A DNA stretch of 8,288 bases from JAEYFP01 sp047602645 (GCA_047602645.1 JASGGU010000116.1:1-8288), one strand, 5' to 3'; shown: positions 1 to 6,275, numbered from the stretch's first letter. Numbers and translations are program-made. Notes: generated from the letters alone by a model not told the origin.

Positions 1-880
1 CCGCTACTTCAATCGGCGCGTCAATCGGGTCTGGAAAACCACTCGCGATCGTCGTGTCGCTCGGAAGCAGCAGCTTCTTGCCAAGCTTCTCCGCTTTTGC
101 CATCATTTCTTTGCAATATTCAAGCTTCTCTTCATCCACAAGTGACTTGCCGATTTCATAGCCCTGTGCCTTTAAGAAAGTAAATGCCATGCCGCCCCCG
201 ATAATCAGTGTATCACACTTCTCTATCAGATTGCTGATTACATTCAGCTTATCGGCAACCTTCGCGCCGCCAAGAATTGCCACAAAAGGTCTAACCGGAT
301 TCTCAACTGCATTTCCCAGAAAATCAATTTCCTTCTGCATCAAATATCCCACCGCACATTCGCCGCCTTTTGCGCGGATACATTCCGTTACGCCTGCAAC
401 GGACGCATGTGCTCTATGAGAGGAGCCAAACGCATCACATACATAAACGTCAGCCAGCTCGGCCAGCTCTTTGCTGAAGGCTTCACCGTTCTTCGTCTCT
501 TCCGCACCGCGAAAACGTGTATTTTGAAGCAATACAACGTCTCCCTCTTTCATATCTGCAACAGCCTTTGTAGCTGCCTCGCCTGTTACATTGTAATCAG
601 CTACAAAGTTTACAGGCTTACCAAGCTTTTCGGAAAGTCTTGCCGCAACCGGAGCCAAAGATTCCCCTTCGTTTGGGCCGTTCTTTACTTTTCCAAGGTG
701 AGAGCAAAGAATTACCCTACCGCCATCTTTGAGCAGCTTCTGAATTGTAGGAAGCGCAGCAACAATACGTGTATCATCCGTAATCTCACCACTCTTAAGC
801 GGCACATTGAAATCGCATCTTACCAGAACTTTTTTTCCGTTCACATTGATATCATCAACAGATTTCTTATTTAACCCCAT
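1..880 (-). CDS. pgk: Phosphoglycerate kinase, C-terminal part cut by window edge
   Basis: This cytoplasmic glycolytic enzyme transfers phosphate from 1,3-bisphosphoglycerate to ADP, making ATP and 3-phosphoglycerate. The reading frame is open from ATG at 880 to the left edge and gives the first 293 residues of a protein usually near 400. Visible landmarks are the N-terminal signature VRCDFNVP (residues 20-27, with Arg21, Asp23 and Asn25 in substrate binding), SHLGK (60-64), a TRFRG segment around Arg122, the FGSSHRAHAS substrate loop (151-160) and GGAKVADK (204-211), a nucleotide-side motif. The start is set by GGAGG at 888-892, seven bases before the ATG. The gene lies downstream of gap in the same direction, as is usual in Firmicutes, but a terminator and a repeat array sit between them. 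I found no convincing promoter just upstream, so either readthrough from gap or a promoter inside the repeats must supply transcription. Confidence 0.97.
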   Translation of the reverse strand, partial: MGLNKKSVDDINVNGKKVLVRCDFNVPLKSGEITDDTRIVAALPTIQKLLKDGGRVILCSHLGKVKNGPNEGESLAPVAARLSEKLGKPVNFVADYNVTGEAATKAVADMKEGDVVLLQNTRFRGAEETKNGEAFSKELAELADVYVCDAFGSSHRAHASVAGVTECIRAKGGECAVGYLMQKEIDFLGNAVENPVRPFVAILGGAKVADKLNVISNLIEKCDTLIIGGGMAFTFLKAQGYEIGKSLVDEEKLEYCKEMMAKAEKLGKKLLLPSDTTIASGFPDPIDAPIEVA

Positions 881-933
881 GTCATTTCCTCCATTCTATA
901 AATCTTCTCTTCTATTTTTCACTTATGCATACA

Positions 934-1145
934 TCCATCAAGGACCTTCTTTTTGCACAAACAGATCTTATCTGCTTTGCGCACCGAGCGCGGGCAGCAC
1001 CGCTGCCATTTTCCCCTGCGCGAGTGTGCATCAAGGACCTTCTTATTTTGCAAACAGATCTTATCTGCTTTGCGCACCGAGCACCGGCAGCTCCGCTGCC
1101 ATTTTCCTCTTGTGCGAGTGTGCATCGAGGACCTTCTTATTTTGC
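934..1145. repeat. Tandem 93/94-bp hairpin repeat, two full units plus a partial third
   Basis: Three direct copies start near 934, 1027 and 1121; the third is cut off after its first 25 bases. Each unit opens with a GGACCTTCTT-type motif at 942, 1035 and 1129. Full units then carry two inverted repeats. The first has CAGAT and ATCTG around a CTT loop, extended by CAAA/TTTG (around 958-979 and 1051-1072). The second has GGCAGC and GCTGCC around a 3-base loop, extended outward by GCGC/GCGC in copy 1 but GCAC/GTGC in copy 2, a compensatory change. The array lies between gap and pgk. A 77-codon frame runs through it on the minus strand (919-1152, TTG start) but has no ribosome binding site and is probably a by-product of the repeat. 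It could be a REP/BIME-like dispersed element or a structured leader RNA; the sequence alone does not decide. Confidence 0.85.
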
Positions 1146-1165
1146 TTTGCAAAATAAGAAGGTCC
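1129..1165. repeat. Perfect 17-bp inverted repeat at the end of the repeat array
   Basis: The left arm GGACCTTCTTATTTTGC (1129-1145) and its exact reverse complement (1149-1165) flank a 3-base TTT spacer. The left arm is the opening motif of the third tandem unit, so the array ends by running into an inverted copy of its own first motif. The right arm overlaps the gap terminator stem by seven bases (1159-1165), so the two hairpins cannot form together in one RNA. It may have arisen by local inverted duplication. Confidence 0.85.
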
Positions 1166-1184
1166 GGTCCAATGACCGGACCTT
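1151..1184 (-). terminator. Intrinsic terminator of gap
   Basis: Read on the minus strand, an 11-bp perfect stem (AAGGTCCGGTC with GACCGGACCTT, positions 1184-1159) closes a 4-base ATTG loop and is followed by the T-rich run CTTATTTT (1158-1151). It begins 37 bases past the gap stop codon, the usual place for a Rho-independent terminator. A small hairpin just upstream (CCTTG/CAAGG, 1181-1195) shares four bases with the stem, and the 17-bp inverted repeat downstream shares seven, so there are alternative folds. Confidence 0.8.
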
Positions 1185-1221
1185 GCTAAACAAGGTTATA
1201 ATTAAGCTCGTTTCTAAAGTC

Positions 1222-2223
1222 TTATGCCAACTCTGAGAAGTACTTAATTGTTCTAACCATCTGGCTTACATAAGAGTTCTCATTATCATACCATGAAACT
1301 ACCTGTACAAGGTTGTCAGAGCCAACCATTGTCTGTGTAGCATCAAAGATAGAACCGTATGTGCTGCCTACAACGTCTGAAGAAACGATTTCATCTTCGT
1401 TGTACTGGAAAGATTCTGTAGCTGCTGCCTTCATGGCTGCGTTGATTTCATCCTTTGTAACGGACTTGTCTACAGTTGCAACAAGGATCGTTGTGGAACC
1501 TGTAGGAGTCGGTACACGCTGTGCGGAACCAATCAGCTTGCCGTTCAGTTCAGGAATTACAAGACCGATTGCCTTAGCAGCACCTGTTGAGTTAGGAACG
1601 ATATTGACAGCACCTGCACGGGATCTTCTAAGGTCACCCTTTCTCTGCGGTCCGTCAAGGATCATCTGATCGCCTGTATAAGCGTGAATGGTACTCATGA
1701 TACCGGACTTGATGCCTGCAAGATCATTTAATGCCTTAGCCATCGGCGCAAGACAGTTTGTCGTACAGGAAGCAGCGGAAATAACCGTATCTTCCGGCTT
1801 TAATACCGTATGATTTACATTATAAACGACTGTAGGAAGATCGTTTCCGGCAGGTGCGGAAATAACAACCTTACGGGCACCTGCTGTAATATGAGCAGAA
1901 GCCTTATCTTTTGATGTGTAGAAGCCTGTACACTCAAGAACTACGTCTACGCTTAATTCTCCCCAAGGAAGCTTGGAAGCGTCTGCTTCTTTGTAAATCG
2001 TGATTTTCTTTCCATCAACTGTGATAGAATCCTCACCGGCTGTTACCTTATCAGCCAATGCATACTTACCCTGTGATGAATCATACTTTAAAAGATGAGC
2101 CAACATCGTAGGACTTGTTAAATCGTTGATTGCTACTACTTCGTATCCCGGAGCATTAAACATCTGTCTGAATGCAAGACGGCCGATACGACCAAAACCA
2201 TTAATTGCTACTTTTACTGCCAT
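1222..2223 (-). CDS. gap: Glyceraldehyde-3-phosphate dehydrogenase, NAD-type
   Basis: GAPDH oxidises and phosphorylates glyceraldehyde 3-phosphate to 1,3-bisphosphoglycerate, the substrate of the neighbouring PGK, in the cytoplasm. The 333-residue product has the normal family length. It shows the Rossmann motif INGFGRIGR (residues 7-15), an Asp in IND (32-34) after the second beta strand that favours NAD over NADP, the catalytic ASCTTNCLAP segment with Cys153, His180 in HAYTGDQ, and the phosphate-binding region with NSTGAAKAIG. GGAGG with a 9-base spacer precedes the ATG. A promoter lies about 80 bases upstream and an intrinsic terminator follows the stop. The gene is intact. Classical glycolytic Gap is the clear choice over an erythrose-4-phosphate dehydrogenase given the adjacent pgk. 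Confidence 0.98.
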   Translation of the reverse strand: MAVKVAINGFGRIGRLAFRQMFNAPGYEVVAINDLTSPTMLAHLLKYDSSQGKYALADKVTAGEDSITVDGKKITIYKEADASKLPWGELSVDVVLECTGFYTSKDKASAHITAGARKVVISAPAGNDLPTVVYNVNHTVLKPEDTVISAASCTTNCLAPMAKALNDLAGIKSGIMSTIHAYTGDQMILDGPQRKGDLRRSRAGAVNIVPNSTGAAKAIGLVIPELNGKLIGSAQRVPTPTGSTTILVATVDKSVTKDEINAAMKAAATESFQYNEDEIVSSDVVGSTYGSIFDATQTMVGSDNLVQVVSWYDNENSYVSQMVRTIKYFSELA

Positions 2224-2259
2224 TTTAAAATTCCTCCTAGGTTTATAGTTAAAACTTAA

Positions 2260-2280
2260 GCACGCAATAAGTAAACGTGC
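2260..2280 (-). promoter_or_regulatory. Short inverted repeat in the gap leader
   Basis: GCACG and CGTGC form 5-bp arms around an 11-base spacer between the likely gap transcription start and its ribosome binding site. It could be a leader hairpin or an operator half-site pair. With only five paired bases it may also be chance. Confidence 0.3.
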
Positions 2281-2299
2281 AAATTTTATCAGCAGATAT

Positions 2300-2328
2300 A
2301 TTTTACCTAATCTATCCGGAAATTACAA
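2300..2328 (-). promoter_or_regulatory. Likely gap promoter
   Basis: On the minus strand TTGTAA (2328-2323) lies 17 bases before TAAAAT (2305-2300), with four and five of six matches to the sigma-A consensus. Transcription would start near 2293 and give a leader of about 70 bases. A perfect TTGACA hexamer sits slightly upstream (2335-2330) but has only a weaker partner (TAGATT) at a short 15-base spacing, so it may be an alternative -35. AT-rich sequence upstream (2341-2400) could act as an UP element. Confidence 0.6.
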
Positions 2329-2408
2329 GTGTCAATTTGTATAATCATTAAAAAATCTTCGTATTTTTATTGTGCAATCCTATTATCTATCTTTTTTTTC
2401 CATTATCC

Positions 2409-2427
2409 TGTATACTATCAGTATACA
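2409..2427. promoter_or_regulatory. Perfect 7-bp dyad, candidate operator
   Basis: TGTATAC and GTATACA are exact reverse complements separated by TATCA. The site lies 51 bases before the histidinol-phosphatase start codon. Its first half contains TATACT (2411-2416), a good -10 hexamer for that gene, although no clear -35 precedes it. An operator overlapping a -10 element suits repression. The arm sequence recalls GntR-type sites, but the regulator is unknown. Confidence 0.5.
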
Positions 2428-2477
2428 TATCCGCATCCTGATTATTGATACAGGTGACACGAAGGGAGAACGAATTA

Positions 2478-3293
2478 ATGGGAATTATAGGCGACTTTCA
2501 TCTGCATACTTCTTTTTCAAGTGACAGCGAAGCCCCGATGGCCTCCATGATAGAGCAAGGCATCGCAGCCGGGCTGTCCCACTTATGCATTACGGAGCAT
2601 ATGGATAAGGATTATGTGCGGCAGACACCTGATGATTTTGATTTCGAAGTGGATACGGATGCCTATTATCAAGCTTACCAAGCACTGCGTTTGCGCTACA
2701 AGTCTCAAATCAGGGTACTGTTTGGCATTGAACTCGGTCTGCAGCCTCATGTTGCCGATTTTTACAGACAATATATCTCTGACTATCCGTTTGATTTTAT
2801 TCTTGGTTCCTCTCATATTTGTCACAGGAGAGATCCCTATTTCCCTGACTTTTATGAGCATCGGACGGAGGAGGAGGCCTACCGGGAATATTTTGAAAGC
2901 ATTTTGGAAAATATCCATGCTTTTGACGGCTATGACGTTTACGCCCATCTGGATTATGCAGTGCGATATGGTCCTAATCAGGACCGGAATTATTCCTATA
3001 AAAAATACGCGGATATCCTCGACTGTATTCTGCGTGAATTAATTGTACAGGGAAAAGGCATCGAGATTAACACGGGCGGCTTTCGGTACGGACTGGCACA
3101 CCCAAACCCAACGGAAGACATCCTGAAACGCTACCTGTCCCTCGGCGGAGAAATCATCACGATCGGCTCCGATGCACATAGCCCCGCACATATCGCTTAC
3201 GAATTTGAACGAGTTTCTTCCATATTAAAAGAATGCGGCTTTCGGTATTATACGATATTTGAAAACAGAACAGCGGAGTTTGTGAAATTGTAG
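2478..3293 (+). CDS. hisK: Histidinol-phosphatase, PHP family (HisJ/HisK type)
   Basis: This enzyme removes phosphate from L-histidinol phosphate, the penultimate stage of histidine synthesis, using a metal centre in a PHP (polymerase and histidinol phosphatase) fold. The 271-residue product shows the metal-binding motifs in order: DFHLH (His8, His10), ITEH (Glu40, His41), GIELG (Glu85), SSHICH (His113, His116), HLDY (His157) and GSDAH (Asp232, His234). The C-terminal YYTIFENR resembles the family's usual ending. ATG at 2478 is preferred because AAGGGAG lies 9 bases upstream; an in-frame TTG at 2445 has no such site. It stands alone between oppositely oriented genes, away from other his genes, and is closed by its own terminator. 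A related PHP phosphoesterase with another substrate cannot be excluded. Confidence 0.88.
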   Translation: MGIIGDFHLHTSFSSDSEAPMASMIEQGIAAGLSHLCITEHMDKDYVRQTPDDFDFEVDTDAYYQAYQALRLRYKSQIRVLFGIELGLQPHVADFYRQYISDYPFDFILGSSHICHRRDPYFPDFYEHRTEEEAYREYFESILENIHAFDGYDVYAHLDYAVRYGPNQDRNYSYKKYADILDCILRELIVQGKGIEINTGGFRYGLAHPNPTEDILKRYLSLGGEIITIGSDAHSPAHIAYEFERVSSILKECGFRYYTIFENRTAEFVKL

Positions 3294-3324
3294 TGCTTTC
3301 ACAAGCTCCGCCGTAAATTTTTTT
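3273..3324 (+). terminator. Strong terminator overlapping the hisK stop codon
   Basis: A 15-bp stem with a single G-U pair joins GCGGAGTTTGTGAAA (3273-3287) to TTTCACAAGCTCCGC (3297-3311). The 9-base loop contains the stop codon TAG (3291-3293), so the left arm is coding sequence. A run of seven T follows (3318-3324). On the opposite strand the stem is followed by the weaker TGTTCTGTTTT run, so it could also end mnmA transcription coming the other way; no other mnmA terminator is visible. Confidence 0.9.
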
Positions 3325-3369
3325 CAACACAAAAACGTCCGCCGGCAAACAAACTCTTTTATCAAATCA

Positions 3370-4443
3370 TCACTTGATCGTGCCGCCGCCGTATACATAA
3401 TTATTTTCATAAAGCACAACTGCCTGCCCCGGCGTCACTGCGCGCACCGGTTCGTCAAAAACGACACGCATATTATCCGCATCGACTTTATAAAGTGTAC
3501 ACGGACTTCCGCTATGGCTGTAACGGATCTTTGCCGTCACTCTTTTTTTATCTTCAATTTCCTCTGAAGCCATCGCATTCAGCCGGTTACAAAAAAGCTC
3601 CTTCGTAAATACATCTTCGTTTTCACCGATCACAACCTCATTTGTCTCAGGTCTGATCTCCCGTACAAACACCGGATGGCCCATAGAAAGATTTAAACCC
3701 TTGCGCTGCCCGATCGTATAATGGATAACTCCCTTATGCCTGCCGATCACCGTGCCATCCGCAAGGACAAAATTCCCCTCTCCCTGCACACGATCCGGCG
3801 CCGTTTCCTGAATAAACCGGCTATAATCATTATCCGGCACAAAACAGATATCCTGACTGTCAGGCTTTTGTGCTACAAGCAGGCCGATTTCTTCAGCAAC
3901 TTTTCTAATTTCTTCCTTTGTATAGCTGCCTACCGGCATAAGTGTATGGGCCAACTGCTCCTGTGTCAGATTATAGAGCGCATAAGTCTGATCCTTTGAG
4001 GAGGGTGCCATCTGCAGCGTATACCTGCCGTTTGGCAGCTTTATCACGTTCGCATAATGCCCTGTCGCAATAAAATCCGCTCCGATATCCAAACTTCTCT
4101 TCAAAAGAGACTCCCATTTTACATAGCGATTACAGGCAATACACGGATTGGGCGTCCTGCCCTGCAAATATTCCGCCACGAAATAGTCCATAACCTGCTC
4201 TTTGAATTCCCGTTTAAAATTCATCACATAATAAGGAATATCAAGAAGCTGCGCAACTCTCCTTGCATCATCCACCGCGGACAACCCGCAGCAGCCGCCG
4301 TTCTCTTCCTTGCACTCCTCGGCCTCATCCTGCCAAATCTGCATCGTCGCTCCGATCACCTCATAGCCCTGTTCTTTTAACAGATAAGCTGCCACTGAGG
4401 AATCCACGCCGCCAGACATACCGACTACTACCTTTTTTCTCAT
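3370..4443 (-). CDS. mnmA: tRNA-specific 2-thiouridylase MnmA
   Basis: MnmA activates uridine 34 of Lys, Glu and Gln tRNAs with ATP and inserts sulfur to make 2-thiouridine, which supports accurate wobble decoding. The 357-residue protein has normal length. It shows the PP-loop GMSGGVDSSVAA (residues 8-19), the CIACN motif (Cys101, Cys104), ATGHY (126-130), the SKDQTYALY stretch (149-157), and DICF with Cys200. By alignment from memory to E. coli Cys102 and Cys199, Cys104 and Cys200 are the catalytic pair; Cys101 is extra. CCG at 51-53 is another cysteine pair. The ATG follows the iscU stop codon with no gap (TAAATG), and a GGAG-like site lies in the end of iscU, so translational coupling is likely. 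As the last gene of the nifS-iscU-mnmA run, it presumably takes sulfur from the co-expressed desulfurase. Confidence 0.97.
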   Translation of the reverse strand: MRKKVVVGMSGGVDSSVAAYLLKEQGYEVIGATMQIWQDEAEECKEENGGCCGLSAVDDARRVAQLLDIPYYVMNFKREFKEQVMDYFVAEYLQGRTPNPCIACNRYVKWESLLKRSLDIGADFIATGHYANVIKLPNGRYTLQMAPSSKDQTYALYNLTQEQLAHTLMPVGSYTKEEIRKVAEEIGLLVAQKPDSQDICFVPDNDYSRFIQETAPDRVQGEGNFVLADGTVIGRHKGVIHYTIGQRKGLNLSMGHPVFVREIRPETNEVVIGENEDVFTKELFCNRLNAMASEEIEDKKRVTAKIRYSHSGSPCTLYKVDADNMRVVFDEPVRAVTPGQAVVLYENNYVYGGGTIK

Positions 4444-4884
4444 TTAATAGTCTTCTCCGCCTTCTTCGCCTTCGTGAATATCGGACTTCGGTTTGCTTAA
4501 GCCTTCAATACTAATGTGATTTTTCTCCGCATAATCCCAGAGTGCCGCATGAATTGCTTCCTCCGCCAAAAGTGAACAGTGCACCTTCACCGGTGGAAGC
4601 CCGTCAAGCGCCTCCATGACTGCTTTATTTGTAATTTGCAAAGCCTCTTGGATAGATTTCCCTTTTACAAGCTCTGTCGCCATGCTGCTCGTTGCAACCG
4701 CGGCACCGCAGCCAAACGTCTTAAACTTTACATCTCTGATAATTTTATTTTCATCGATATCGAGATACATACGCATAATATCGCCGCATTTTGCATTTCC
4801 GACCGTGCCGACACCGCTCGCATTTTCTATTTCTCCTACATTTCTGGGGTTGGAAAAATGATCCATCACTTTTTCACTGTACAT
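4444..4884 (-). CDS. iscU: Fe-S cluster scaffold protein, IscU/NifU N-terminal type
   Basis: This small cytoplasmic scaffold receives sulfur from the desulfurase and iron, assembles a [2Fe-2S] cluster and passes it on. The 146-residue product keeps the three ligand cysteines, Cys33 in AKCGD (with Asp35), Cys59 in FGCGAA and Cys103 in the motif LPPVKVHCS, and ends in an acidic tail of Glu, Gly and Asp. The LPPxKxHCS segment and the absence of an obvious insertion favour IscU/NifU over SufU. The start at 4884 is chosen because AGAGG lies seven bases upstream and MYSEKVMDHF is the normal family N-terminus. An in-frame ATG at 4956 would add 24 basic residues with no family resemblance. The 98-bp gap to nifS holds a small hairpin (CAATCT/AGATTG, 4944-4968) of unknown meaning. 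Confidence 0.96.
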   Translation of the reverse strand: MYSEKVMDHFSNPRNVGEIENASGVGTVGNAKCGDIMRMYLDIDENKIIRDVKFKTFGCGAAVATSSMATELVKGKSIQEALQITNKAVMEALDGLPPVKVHCSLLAEEAIHAALWDYAEKNHISIEGLSKPKSDIHEGEEGGEDY

Positions 4885-4982
4885 ATCGGTTCCTCTTTCC
4901 TGCGTTTTATGTGTTTTATTCCTGCTTTTTATTCTCGCTGTACCAATCTTCTCCAACTGATCAGATTGCTATTCACCGGAAT

Positions 4983-6170
4983 TTATACCTGTGTATGTTT
5001 TTTTACAAAATCCTCATAAAGAGGCGACATGTTCCGAAGCTTTTTTACGATGGTTTTAATCTTATCCACGGTAAAATCAAGCTCTTCTTCCTTTGTCTCC
5101 TCGCTCAGCGTCAGACGCAGAGAGCCGTGTGCGATTTCATGAGGCAACCCGATCGCCAAAAGCACATGCGAAGGATCCAGAGAGCCTGACGTACATGCCG
5201 AACCGCTGGAGCCGCAAATGCCTTCCATATCAAGCATGATGAGCAGCGATTCTCCTTCAATAAACTGAAAACTGAAATTTGCATTATTCGGAAGCCGGTT
5301 TGTCCGGTCGCCGTTTAGTCTCGTATAAGGTACTTCCTTCAAAATCCTGTCAATCAAATAATCTCTCAGCGCAATTTCCCGCTTTGTCTTTTCTTCCATG
5401 ATCGAAAGTGCACGTTCCACAGCCTTTCTGAAACCGACGATACCCGGCACATTTTCCGTACCGGCTCTCCTTCCCCGTTCCTGGCCGCCGCCATGCACAA
5501 AGGATCGCAGCTTCAGACCCTTTCTGATATATAAAAATCCGATTCCCTTCGGCCCGTTCAGCTTATGGCCACTTGCCGACAGCAGGTCAATATGAAATTC
5601 ATCCACATTAATTGGGATCTGACCAAATGCCTGTACCGCATCCGTATGGAACAAAATGCCCTTCTCATGGGCGAGTTCGCCGATTTCTTGAACCGGCTGA
5701 AGCGTACCGATTTCATTATTGGCAAACATGATGGAAATTAATATCGTATCCGGACGGATTGCCTTTTTCAGGCTGTCCATGCATAGAATTCCATTTTCAT
5801 CCACATCGACGTAGGTGACTTCAAATCCTTTCTTTTCCAAATACTCACATGTATGCAAAACCGCATGATGTTCTATTTTTGATGTGATGATATGTCTGCC
5901 CTTTGCAACATATGCTTCTGCAGCTTCCTTAATTGCCCAGTTATCAGCCTCGGAGCCGCCCGCTGTAAAATAAATTTCATTCGGCTGCGCACCTAATGCA
6001 TTTGCGATCGTTTCACGGCTCTCGGTAACTGCCTTCTTGCTCTGTGAAGCAAGATCATATACGCTGCTCGGGTTTCCATACAGCTCCGAAAAATAGGGAA
6101 GCATCGCCTCTACCACTTCCGGTGCCGTTTTTGTCGTTGCAGCATTATCTAAATATATTTTTTTATTCAT
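4983..6170 (-). CDS. nifS: Cysteine desulfurase, NifS/IscS type
   Basis: This pyridoxal-phosphate enzyme converts cysteine to alanine and holds the released sulfur as a persulfide for Fe-S assembly and tRNA thiolation. The 395-residue protein has full family length. Visible are YLDNAATT (6-13), GGSEADN (71-77), His101 in KIEHHAVLH, the PLP-contacting Asp178 in HTDAVQ, the PLP lysine Lys203 in SGHKLNGPKG, the GGGQERGRRAGTEN segment (227-240), and active Cys326 in SSGSACTSGS within a long mobile loop, as in IscS (group I). AGGAG with a 9-base spacer precedes the ATG. It leads the nifS-iscU-mnmA operon behind a strong promoter. No Rrf2-type iscR regulator lies upstream here; the next gene is divergent. 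The name could equally be iscS. Confidence 0.97.
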   Translation of the reverse strand: MNKKIYLDNAATTKTAPEVVEAMLPYFSELYGNPSSVYDLASQSKKAVTESRETIANALGAQPNEIYFTAGGSEADNWAIKEAAEAYVAKGRHIITSKIEHHAVLHTCEYLEKKGFEVTYVDVDENGILCMDSLKKAIRPDTILISIMFANNEIGTLQPVQEIGELAHEKGILFHTDAVQAFGQIPINVDEFHIDLLSASGHKLNGPKGIGFLYIRKGLKLRSFVHGGGQERGRRAGTENVPGIVGFRKAVERALSIMEEKTKREIALRDYLIDRILKEVPYTRLNGDRTNRLPNNANFSFQFIEGESLLIMLDMEGICGSSGSACTSGSLDPSHVLLAIGLPHEIAHGSLRLTLSEETKEEELDFTVDKIKTIVKKLRNMSPLYEDFVKKHTQV

Positions 6171-6222
6171 AATTCAGCACTCCTGTCTTTATTTCCTAGT
6201 AAACCACTTCGAATTTATCTAT

Positions 6223-6236
6223 GTGCATCATAGCAC
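6223..6236. promoter_or_regulatory. Small dyad centred on the nifS -10 box
   Basis: GTGC and GCAC arms sit exactly on either side of the minus-strand TATGAT hexamer. A protein bound here would block the promoter. The arms are only four bases, so chance is possible. Confidence 0.25.
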
Positions 6237-6255
6237 TACATTTTCGTTCTGTCAA
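6227..6255 (-). promoter_or_regulatory. Strong promoter of the nifS-iscU-mnmA operon
   Basis: On the minus strand a perfect TTGACA (6255-6250) lies 17 bases before TATGAT (6232-6227), which differs from the consensus in one base. A TG one base before the -10 makes it an extended -10 promoter. Transcription should start near 6220, leaving a leader of about 50 bases before the nifS ATG. No intrinsic terminator is visible between nifS, iscU and mnmA, so all three are probably read from here. Confidence 0.88.
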
Positions 6256-6269
6256 CAAACCCCCTTGAA

Positions 6270-6275
6270 TATACT
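6270..6275 (+). promoter_or_regulatory. Possible -10 box of the flippase gene
   Basis: TATACT matches five of six consensus bases and lies 26 bases before the flippase start codon. No good -35 is seen at the right distance; TTCTGT at 6247-6252 is weak and overlaps the nifS -35. The two divergent promoters would then share sequence and could compete for polymerase. Confidence 0.4.

Noticed and set aside
189..874. Plus-strand frames of 76 and 155 codons opposite pgk
   Set aside because: They lie antisense to a clearly conserved enzyme and show no family resemblance or ribosome binding sites.
934..1145. CRISPR array
   Set aside because: The copies are adjacent 93/94-bp units with no unique spacers and internal hairpins; no cas genes are near.
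2340..2345. Perfect TATAAT on the plus strand as hisK promoter
   Set aside because: There is no -35 at a suitable distance and the leader would be over 120 bases; AT-rich sequence can give this by chance.
2445..2477. TTG start for the histidinol-phosphatase
   Set aside because: No ribosome binding site fits it, while ATG 2478 has AAGGGAG at a normal distance and starts just before the DFHLH motif.
4885..4956. N-terminal extension of IscU from ATG at 4956
   Set aside because: The 24 added residues are basic and unlike the family; the ATG at 4884 has a good ribosome binding site.
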